A stretch of 17,730 bases of DNA from an uncultured Treponema sp. GTDB taxonomy: Bacteria > Spirochaetota > Spirochaetia > Treponematales > Treponemataceae. The stretch spans positions 1 through 17,730 of the forward strand of contig CAKUWD010000038.1 in NCBI GenBank assembly GCA_934699065.1, read 5' to 3'. Below, one piece after another: positions 7,462-13,399 of the stretch (the stretch's first letter is position 1; every line of letters begins with the position of its first letter). The notes beneath the pieces are model-generated. The model had not been told where the DNA came from. It saw only the letters and a program-made list of their open reading frames with translations, and ran no database searches. Made by a program: the position numbers and the translations under genes.

Positions 7462-9631
7462 ATGAAGTTCCTATGAAATTTGAATAATATCGTTCAATGT
7501 TCAGACTGTCACTGTCAGATGTTTCCTGGTCCTGAATAAGATGTGGAACAATATAAATAACAATTTCAGTTTTTTCTTTTCCTTTTGTAGTATGTTTGAA
7601 TAATCTTCCTAAAAGTGGAATTCTTCCAAGAAAAGGAACTCTGCTTTCAGTATCTGTAATGTCTTCTTTAATTAAGCCGCTTATAACAACAGGTTCACCA
7701 GATTTTGTTCTAACTTGAGTTGTAACAACTCTTTCAGACGTTGAGGGCAGTGTAGTTGTTGCTGATGACGATGAATTTGATGAAGAAGAGTTGTCTGTGT
7801 TTTGTTTTGAAATGGTTGCGTTTACTGTCATGGTAATCATGTTATCACCTGAAATCCAACCATTTAAACTAACTATAAGACCCGAAGTTATCTGCTGAGT
7901 AACACTGGATCGTGTTGAAGATGAATTATCATAATCATATTCAATATATCTGTAAGTATCTGTATTTTGAAATTTTACATCTTGTCCTGAAAGTGCGGTT
8001 AGTGTTGTATCAGTAAAAACATTTGCCGTATTGTCTGTTATGCGTGCATTAAGATTTGCTGCAAAATAATAACCAAACTTTGAAATGATATCAAAATTTA
8101 GATTCATTATATTTGACAGTTCTCCATTGAAAATAAAGTTTTCTGAATTGTTGCCATTGTCAGGGGTTATCAGGATGGTTGGTTTTAATGATACAGAATT
8201 GCCTTCTGTGTATTGTATTATTAAAAGCTGATATTTAATCTGTGGCTGAGGTTTATCAATCATATTTAGTTCATGTAAAAAGAGATTTTTGTTTTCTTCT
8301 GAGCCCGTATAAAATATGAGATTTGGAAAACCTGAATCTACAATATCTTCTTTTTTTATTGAAGGTGGAATGGATTTTAATAGAGTTTCAACTTTTATAT
8401 ATTTCAATTTAACCGGTATGCCAGACTTTTTGATATCAACACTTTCGATAAATTGAGTAAGATTATTTAAGGTTTCATCTGTGCCGGAAGCAAGAATAGA
8501 ATTTGTATTTGGTATAACTACAGATTGATGTTGTGTAATGTTTGATGGAATCAGAGAGACAATGTCTTTTGCATTTAAGTACTTTAGATCTATTCTCTTA
8601 TACTTCATTCCACCCATTGGAACATCAATTTTCTCTATTACATTTTTTACAGGTGCTATTTCTTCTTTTGTGCCTGTCAGAAGGATTGTGTTTGTATTCT
8701 TATCAATTTTCATAATTGAAGAAGAGGATAATTCTGATGGGATTAATGATGTTATCTCCTGTGCAGGAATCCATTTTAATGGAACTATTTCTGTATCTTT
8801 CAGTTTTCCTGAAATACCTTTTTTCTGAAGATCAATTATGTAATATATTCCGTTTTTTTCTATATAATCTGCATTACCATGTTCAAGAAGTAATTTTAGC
8901 ATAGTGAGAAAATCTTTGTTATTGAAATATAAGTTTTCAATTTGTGTATCTGCTTGAACAAATAATGAATATTCTATTCCTTCAAGACTAAACAATTTTT
9001 TAAGAATTGTTAGAAAACGTCCTTTATCCAGATTTATAGAGTATAAGTCTCCATTCTTTTTAATGGAGTCGTTTCCAGATTCGTTTAGATTATTCTGTTT
9101 TTCAGTAAGACGTTTTATGTAGTAATAGGATTCATTTGCTTCAAGAACATAATCAGGAAATTTCTTAATACATATTTCTAAGACTTTTTGAACTGGAAGA
9201 TTATCAATGTCTAATGAAATTACTGAAGAAGGGAGAGCGTCAAATAAAATGGTTTTCCCGATTTTTGTAGAAAGCTTTTTTAATATGGATTCTATATTTG
9301 TACTGTCTGTTTTTAACGAAACTAACGAGGTTGCTGGGGTATATGTGATTTGAATTTTTGAAACAGAGTAATAATTATCATTATATTCGTAATATAAATT
9401 ATAAGTTGAAAGAAAACGGTTTAAGGCTTCTTCTATTGTAGATTCGGAAAAATAGAAGGATGCTTTTCCAGAAACTGTTTCATCAGGAATAATAGAAACA
9501 CCGCTCGATTCTGCAAGAACTAAAAGAATGTCTGTAATATTTTGGTTGTGAAATTCCATGCTTTTAATATTTTGTGGAAAAATGAAAGACAATGATAAAA
9601 GCAAAAAGATGGATAATATAACTTTTTTCAT
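7451..9631 (-). CDS. gspD: Type II secretion outer-membrane secretin GspD with three STN-like N-terminal modules
   Basis: GspD forms the outer-membrane channel. A signal peptide (MKKVILSIFLLLSLSFIFPQ) precedes three STN-like modules: MEFHNQNITDILLVLAESSG, LKTDSTNIESILKKLSTKIG and INLDKGRFLTILKKLFSLEG. Three N1-type modules follow (VPLKWIPAQEITSLIP, IDLKYLNAKDIVSLIP, VKLKYIKVETLLKSIP), then the secretin barrel, ending with VPFLGRIPLLGRLFK and EIVIYIVPHLI. Standard GspD has one N0 plus N1-N3, so the extra STN-like repeats are unusual. A Ser-rich insertion (NSSSSNSSSSATTT) lies in the barrel. The start at 9631 is chosen for the signal peptide; upstream ATG 9652 and TTG 9667 would fall inside the proposed promoter. 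No Shine-Dalgarno is visible before 9631. The 726 residues fit the family. Confidence 0.92.
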   Translation of the reverse strand: MKKVILSIFLLLSLSFIFPQNIKSMEFHNQNITDILLVLAESSGVSIIPDETVSGKASFYFSESTIEEALNRFLSTYNLYYEYNDNYYSVSKIQITYTPATSLVSLKTDSTNIESILKKLSTKIGKTILFDALPSSVISLDIDNLPVQKVLEICIKKFPDYVLEANESYYYIKRLTEKQNNLNESGNDSIKKNGDLYSINLDKGRFLTILKKLFSLEGIEYSLFVQADTQIENLYFNNKDFLTMLKLLLEHGNADYIEKNGIYYIIDLQKKGISGKLKDTEIVPLKWIPAQEITSLIPSELSSSSIMKIDKNTNTILLTGTKEEIAPVKNVIEKIDVPMGGMKYKRIDLKYLNAKDIVSLIPSNITQHQSVVIPNTNSILASGTDETLNNLTQFIESVDIKKSGIPVKLKYIKVETLLKSIPPSIKKEDIVDSGFPNLIFYTGSEENKNLFLHELNMIDKPQPQIKYQLLIIQYTEGNSVSLKPTILITPDNGNNSENFIFNGELSNIMNLNFDIISKFGYYFAANLNARITDNTANVFTDTTLTALSGQDVKFQNTDTYRYIEYDYDNSSSTRSSVTQQITSGLIVSLNGWISGDNMITMTVNATISKQNTDNSSSSNSSSSATTTLPSTSERVVTTQVRTKSGEPVVISGLIKEDITDTESRVPFLGRIPLLGRLFKHTTKGKEKTEIVIYIVPHLIQDQETSDSDSLNIERYYSNFIGTSYAR

Positions 9632-9638
9632 AATTTTT

Positions 9639-9667
9639 ATTTTAAAAGACATATAGTAAAAAGTCAA
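9639..9667 (-). promoter_or_regulatory. Candidate sigma-70-type promoter of gspDEF
   Basis: On the minus strand TTGACT (9667-9662) and TAAAAT (9644-9639) are separated by exactly 17 bp. Only 7 nt separate the -10 from the gspD ATG at 9631, so transcription would begin at or next to the start codon. This agrees with the absence of a Shine-Dalgarno and suggests a leaderless transcript. AT-rich sequence gives chance matches easily. Confidence 0.45.
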
Positions 9668-9767
9668 ATAGGATAATTATTAGGAGAAAAATAAGCATCA
9701 TAAGGGGGTGGAATATGAGAAAATGTATTTGATTTTTTTAAGAAAGAGTAGATAATTAATCAAAACA

Positions 9768-9872
9768 GCGTTTGGGGCGTTGCGGGGGCAGGAACTCTGT
9801 AATTGCTGTCCCCGCTGGAAGGGGTGGCGGAAGACCGCGGAGCGGGCTGGAGACAGGGGAAGGCTTTCCCCT
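9768..9872. repeat. GC-rich hairpin block, probable extragenic repeat
   Basis: A sharply GC-rich stretch in an otherwise AT-rich intergenic region. It has one 10-bp stem, GCGGGGGCAG (9782-9791) with CTGTCCCCGC (9806-9815), one G-T wobble, and a second stem AGGGGAA (9855-9861) with TTCCCCT (9866-9872) followed by a T-rich run that could act as a weak terminator. Between them is GGAAGGGGTGGCGG and ACCGCGGAGCGGG. Composition and structure suggest a dispersed extragenic element, but copy number cannot be seen here. Confidence 0.5.
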
Positions 9873-9886
9873 TTATTAATATAAAT

Positions 9887-10236
9887 AATAATCAGAATAT
9901 TACCATGAAATGTTCTGGTTATTGTTCTTTGACATCAGGAAAGTAACTCAAACAGACATGGCTATTTGAGTTACGAAGAAAATACATTCATATTTACGGA
10001 AAGAGTGTATTTTCTTCGGTAAAGTAAAAGATCGGTTAGCGTGTGGAGCTGCGCCGAAGGCTCATTATTGTTCAGTAAGCAGGACGCGCAGATGATAATA
10101 ATGCGTGTTCTGTTTAGCAGTTTTACATGGAGGTAAAACTGCGTGCCGAAGCGATATTCTGGAAAGATAAGCAACCATTTTGTACTATGCCCTGCGGGAG
10201 CGACTTTTGCATTTTCCTGGCGGAAAATACAAAAGT
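9887..10236. other. Non-coding hairpin island between gspD and brnT
   Basis: No convincing gene is present in this 350-bp stretch; short frames on either strand lack family resemblance or start signals. It is instead a run of separate inverted repeats. (1) 9887-9897 with 9913-9923, 11 bp with one wobble. (2) GTAACTCAAA 9943-9952 with 9965-9974, 10 bp perfect. (3) CGAAGAAAATACA 9974-9986 with 10006-10018, 13 bp perfect. (4) GCAGTTTTAC 10117-10126 with 10133-10142, 10 bp perfect. (5) 10203-10217 with 10222-10236, 15-nt arms with one mismatch and a 4-nt loop. Between 3 and 4, CTGCGC 10049-10054/10086-10091 and CATTATT 10063-10069/10097-10103 interleave, so they could form a pseudoknot or alternative folds. 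None has a clear terminator U-tract. Confidence 0.6.
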
Positions 10237-10248
10237 TTAAGAAAATAC

Positions 10249-10283
10249 TTGACGATAAAACATGTACAGAATATTATGTACAT
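10249..10283 (+). promoter_or_regulatory. brnTA promoter with palindromic operator over the -10
   Basis: TTGACG (10249-10254) and TATTAT (10272-10277) are spaced by 17 bp, a strong sigma-70-type promoter 18 bases before brnT. A perfect 7-bp inverted repeat, ATGTACA (10262-10268) and TGTACAT (10277-10283), straddles the -10. BrnA antitoxins are known to bind and repress their own promoter, so this is the expected autoregulatory operator; occupation would block RNA polymerase directly. Confidence 0.75.
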
Positions 10284-10294
10284 AGGAATTAAAA

Positions 10295-10582
10295 ATGACA
10301 TTTGAATGGGATGAAAAGAAGAATGCCATAAACAAGAAGAAACACGGTATTTCATTTGAAATGGCAGTCCGTGTTTTTCTTGATGAGAAGCGTGTTGAAA
10401 AACTTGATCTTGAGCATTCAACGCTTGAAGAAGATCGTATTAATATAATCGGACGGGTTTCTGACATGCTGGTTCTGTTCGTTGTTGCAACAGACAGAAA
10501 AGGAAATACAAGAATCATATCAGCGCGAAGGGCTGAAGAAGATGAGGAGGAAGAGTATTATGAAAACTATGACGCTAGATGA
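10295..10582 (+). CDS. brnT: BrnT ribonuclease toxin of a BrnTA toxin-antitoxin pair
   Basis: BrnT is a small RelE-fold RNase that stops growth by cutting RNA when its antitoxin is lost. The 95-residue product has the family landmarks in order: FEWDEKKNAINKKKHGISF at residues 3-21, the central EDRINIIGRVSDMLVLFVVAT, and RIISARRAEEDEEEEYYE near the C-terminus. Length matches BrnT. A weak AGGA precedes the ATG at 10295. The gene directly follows a promoter with a palindromic operator and overlaps the antitoxin gene by 23 bases, the standard toxin-first brnT-brnA order. The C-terminal run of glutamates is somewhat extended; its coding sequence also supplies the GGAGG ribosome-binding site for brnA. 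Nothing suggests inactivation. Confidence 0.93.
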   Translation: MTFEWDEKKNAINKKKHGISFEMAVRVFLDEKRVEKLDLEHSTLEEDRINIIGRVSDMLVLFVVATDRKGNTRIISARRAEEDEEEEYYENYDAR

Positions 10583-10871
10583 AGTAAAGAATTTGCCGCC
10601 TTTGACAGAAGCAGAAATAAAAGAAGCAATGAGCTTTAAGAATACAGATTTTTCAGACTGTCCTAAAATGACAAAAGAAGAGCTTAAAGAATTCAAACCC
10701 TGGTATGAGGTTCATCCTGAATGGGTAAAGATGAAGAAAGGTGATGTTCATACAAAGATAGATTTGGATCTTCTTGATGCCCTAAAAAAAGGCGGAAAAG
10801 GATATCAGCAGAGGTTGAATCAGGCTTTAAGATGGGCATATGAAAATCACTGCCCGTATATGATGGTCTGA
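10560..10871 (+). CDS. brnA: BrnA antitoxin and autorepressor
   Basis: BrnA neutralises BrnT and represses the operon through its ribbon-helix-helix C-terminus. The 103-residue product has an acidic N-terminal region (MKTMTLDEVKNLPPLTEAEI) expected to bind the toxin and a C-terminus with the BrnA signature KIDLDLLDALKKGGKGYQQR followed by LNQALRWAYENH. The start ATG 10560 is chosen because GGAGG lies 9 nt upstream; an upstream in-frame start within brnT would add 26 residues without family resemblance. It overlaps the toxin by 23 bases, so the two are translationally coupled, and a terminator follows its stop by about 40 bases. Confidence 0.92.
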   Translation: MKTMTLDEVKNLPPLTEAEIKEAMSFKNTDFSDCPKMTKEELKEFKPWYEVHPEWVKMKKGDVHTKIDLDLLDALKKGGKGYQQRLNQALRWAYENHCPYMMV

Positions 10872-10895
10872 GTTAAATTTTTTTAAATTTTTAAA

Positions 10896-10937
10896 AACTG
10901 GTCTAACTGGTCAAAACTGGTTCTGACCAGTTTTTTT
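10896..10937 (+). terminator. Rho-independent terminator of brnTA built from AACTGGTC repeats
   Basis: AAAACTGGT (10913-10921) and ACCAGTTTT (10926-10934) form a 9-bp stem with a 4-nt loop followed by T residues. AACTGGTC also occurs as direct copies at 10896-10903, 10905-10912 and 10971-10978, with a near copy at 10915-10922. AACTGGTCA (10905-10913) can therefore pair with TGACCAGTT (10924-10932) as a competing 9-bp stem. Confidence 0.75.
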
Positions 10938-11094
10938 GTTTTAAATGCAGTAAATACAAGGATTTAGTAAAACTGGTCAGAAAATCCTGCGGGGAAAGAG
11001 GATAGTGTACAATAAAGTTCGCAATTTGGGGTAGAAAAAAGCCATTGAAAATTCCAAAATGTTAGTTACCACAACAAACAAAAAAGGAAAAAAA
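10938..11094. other. Intergenic stretch between brnA and the broken peptidase gene
   Basis: No gene is seen. It contains one further AACTGGTC copy (10971-10978) and, at its end, AAAGGA about 7 nt before ATG 11095, which is the old ribosome-binding site of the peptidase pseudogene. I see no convincing promoter pair. Confidence 0.5.
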
Positions 11095-11700
11095 ATGGCC
11101 AAGAAGCTCTAAAAGCAAGGGAGTATCATCATTTTGTTTGCAATATTTTTCATAGGCTGTAGTTCAAATGATTATAAGCAGAATAGCATCCCGATGTCTG
11201 AATTAAATAATATTCCAGACAAGGTTATTTTGAATATTGAACTGCAATACCAGACCACTAACTATACTTGTGCAACAGTATCCCTTGGAATGGCAATAAA
11301 GTATGTAACAAATGATCAGATTGTCTTATCAGAAGAAGATATCTGGAATACAACTGGCACAACAATTAAAGCGGCTCGAAAATATGGAAATGATATGAAC
11401 GGGCTGGGGAGAGTTTGTAAAAAATATTCAGTGAAATATAAATTTTTGAATAAGATGGATATGGATGTTCTTCAGTATTATTTGGCACATCAAAATCCGG
11501 TTATCCTGAACATATGACCAGATCCAAATCAGAATTATACTCATGCACTTCTGGCTGTTGGATATGATAAAGATAATCAGACTATTTACATAAATGATCC
11601 AAGTAATTCGGGAATTGATTATAAAAAGGCATATGAAACAAGTAAAGGAAAAGAATCTAACGAGGAAAGCAAGAAGAATGAAAATAAAATGGATGAGTAA
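11095..11700 (+). pseudogene. C39-like cysteine peptidase lipoprotein, broken by two nonsense codons
   Basis: A single frame runs from ATG 11095 (good AAAGGA ribosome-binding site) to TAA 11698 and would encode about 201 residues, but it is interrupted by TAA at 11110-11112 and TGA at 11515-11517. Reading through gives a lipoprotein signal (MAKKL, stop, KQGSIIILFAIFFIGC, then SSN) and a C39-type papain-like fold: the catalytic Cys in QYQTTNYTCATVSLGMA, the catalytic His in THALLAVGYD and Asp in INDPSNSG. The second stop lies between Cys and His, at a place where a Trp codon (TGG) would fit. A shorter product from TTG 11134 would have a signal peptide too short and no His. UGA is an ordinary stop elsewhere in the window, so recoding is unlikely. 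Confidence 0.8.
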
Positions 11701-12426
11701 AGATTATTGGAAATATTATTTTTTACGTATATTAATATTTGTAATTCTCCTTAATTAATATGCAGTATTAATTTTTTGAGCTCAGAAGGATATAAGTATA
11801 TTTATAAAGATTTTAAGAAAAAGATATCTTTACCAAAGCTGGAAAAAAATGAGTGTTTTGATATTTCACATGATTCTGGTATTTTAACAATATATAAAAT
11901 AAGTGGCACGAATAAAGAAAAATATTATTCTGAAGAAATCAAATGGGGACATTTTCAAATCTCAGAAGACAAAACAAAAGTTTTTTTTTAATTGATGAAT
12001 CTATTAATGTAGATAATAATTGGTATTATCCTATGTATCTTTTAGATGGAAAAAAAAGGCGAACTAGAATATATATGCCACATGTGTCCTAATTTTGTGA
12101 CTTCTTATGATTTCACAAAAATAGCTTGTACAAAATATGAACATAATACAAAGATAATAGAGATTTTTGATGTTTCCAAAAAAGAAATTATTAAGAAATA
12201 TAGATGGCAATCTCAAGAAGGTTACTATGAATCTGATTATAGTTGGGGTATTCATATATTTCGTTCTAAAGATTCTGATTATGACTTCCATATTTTTTCT
12301 ACAGGTGAAGGTGGATATATATATAAAGAAGGATATATTTCAAGTAATAGTGATAAAATATTTGAATTACCCAAAAAAACTATTAAAGATATAAGGGAAT
12401 TATCAAAAGAAGAAGCTGGGATGTAA
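11678..12426 (+). pseudogene. Predicted lipoprotein of unknown function, broken by three one-base homopolymer indels
   Basis: Three pieces in shifting frames join into one protein of 249 residues if one T is restored at 11755-11756, one T at the T9 run 11981-11989, and one A removed from the A8 run 12050-12057. The corrected length is an exact multiple of three. The start would be ATG 11678, overlapping the peptidase remnant by 23 bases. The rebuilt N-terminus (MKIKWMSKDYWKYYFLRIL, FVILLN, L, ICSINFLSSEG) is a lipoprotein-like signal. The body is rich in aromatic and charged beta-like segments (YKIISGT-like and FHIFSTGEGGYIYKEGYISS). I do not recognise the family. Two surviving frames, 11776-11991 and 12046-12426, are fragments and not separate genes. 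Confidence 0.7.
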
Positions 12427-12429
12427 AAA

Positions 12430-13323
12430 ATGAAAAAAAATCTGCTGACATTAAGTTTAATATTTCTCTTTATTTTTAGAGCCTGGGCCCTTCCGAATCC
12501 TGAGTTTGATGAGGGGCATGAGGAAAATACGCCGCTTTATTTTGGGAATCCTTCGGATGCTTCTGATAATCTTGAGGCTGAGGATGTGGGGCAGAATTAT
12601 CTTATGGAAAAAGCTCAGTTTTCACTTTCTTATAACAGTGAAACCTTGAATCCTGCCTGGGTGGCCTGGCACCTTTGTGCTGCTGATTTGGGTGAGGCGG
12701 ACAGGTCTGATTCTTTCCGGCCGGATGCGGAACTTCCTGAAGGCTGGTATGCGGTTAGGAAAAATGATTATAAGTTTCCTTATTATGGTTTTGACAGGGG
12801 GCATATTTGTCCTTCGGCAGACCGCACTGCTACGAAAGAAGATAACAGTGCAACTTTTCTTATGACCAACATGGTGCCCCAGTCGCCGGATAATAACCGC
12901 ATTGTCTGGGTGGCGCTGGAAAAGTATGAGAGGGAGCTTGTTTTGCAGGGAAATGAAGCTTACATTTTTGCAGGGCCTTATGGAAAGGGTGGCACTGGTG
13001 ATAAAGGATATTTTGAAGAGATTTCCGTTACGCAAAAGGATGGCAGTGAGCTTTCTATAACCGTTCCGTCTCACACCTGGAAAATCATCCTCTTTATGCC
13101 GGATGGTGAAGATGATTTAAAGCGCGTGGCGGACGAGGCCCGGGTAATTGCCGTCTGTGTTCCCAACGAAAAAGGCTGCGGTAAAAATGGCAGCTGGGAA
13201 CAATACCTTTGTAGTGTTAATTATATAGAAGAAATTACAGGTTTTGATTTTTTCGAACTCCTCCCCGATGATGTTGAAGAAGAATTTGAAAGTTCTGTCT
13301 TCTCGTGGTATACATATAATTGA
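12430..13323 (+). CDS. Secreted non-specific DNA/RNA endonuclease (NUC/NucA family)
   Basis: A 297-residue nuclease with a Sec signal peptide (MKKNLLTLSLIFLFIFRAWA, cleavage likely after Ala20). The beta-beta-alpha-metal active site is clear: DRGHICPSADRT with catalytic His125, then TNMVPQ and NNRIVWVALE, in which Asn156 is the expected metal-binding residue. The family hydrolyses DNA and RNA without sequence specificity using one divalent metal ion. It lies 3 bases after the broken lipoprotein gene, with no strong ribosome-binding site. The codon use is noticeably less AT-rich than the pseudogenes next to it. It is a plausible substrate of the T2SS encoded in this window, since extracellular nucleases commonly use that route, but there is no sequence signal for that. 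Confidence 0.92.
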   Translation: MKKNLLTLSLIFLFIFRAWALPNPEFDEGHEENTPLYFGNPSDASDNLEAEDVGQNYLMEKAQFSLSYNSETLNPAWVAWHLCAADLGEADRSDSFRPDAELPEGWYAVRKNDYKFPYYGFDRGHICPSADRTATKEDNSATFLMTNMVPQSPDNNRIVWVALEKYERELVLQGNEAYIFAGPYGKGGTGDKGYFEEISVTQKDGSELSITVPSHTWKIILFMPDGEDDLKRVADEARVIAVCVPNEKGCGKNGSWEQYLCSVNYIEEITGFDFFELLPDDVEEEFESSVFSWYTYN

Positions 13324-13364
13324 GGATTGTGTTCGGCAAGCGCCGCGGCGGGCTCCGCAGATAT

Positions 13365-13378
13365 AGTTCTCAAGAACT
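13365..13378. promoter_or_regulatory. Short perfect inverted repeat before the GH3 gene
   Basis: AGTTCT and AGAACT, separated by CA, lie 22 bases before the beta-glucosidase start and just downstream of a GC-rich patch (13340-13358). It could be a small operator, but one copy of a 6-bp arm repeat is weak evidence. Confidence 0.25.
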
Positions 13379-13399
13379 CGACTATTTTAAGGATATTCT

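Noticed and set aside
9971..10174. 67-codon minus-strand frame in the hairpin island
   Set aside because: It crosses several inverted repeats, has no ribosome-binding site and no recognisable domain.
9887..10294. Integron attC array leading to a brnTA cassette
   Set aside because: Treponemes can carry integrons and the hairpins invited this reading, but I could not find paired RYYYAAC/GTTRRRY core sites, and the hairpins do not flank the brnTA genes.
9887..10978. CRISPR array
   Set aside because: No direct repeats of 25-40 bp with regular spacers; the repeats are inverted, different from each other, or only 8 bp long.
11515..11517. In-frame TGA in the C39 peptidase as selenocysteine or Trp recoding
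   Set aside because: A second in-frame stop (TAA 11110) also interrupts the gene, C39 peptidases have no known selenocysteine at this place, and TGA ends many intact genes in the window.
11981..12057. Programmed frameshifting at the T9 and A8 runs
   Set aside because: Three separate shifts would be needed in one gene that also lies next to a nonsense-disrupted partner; decay, phase variation or sequencing error explain it more simply.
12622..13074. 150-codon minus-strand frame inside the nuclease gene
   Set aside because: Antisense shadow of the nuclease active-site region; its Arg/Ile-rich composition is not protein-like.
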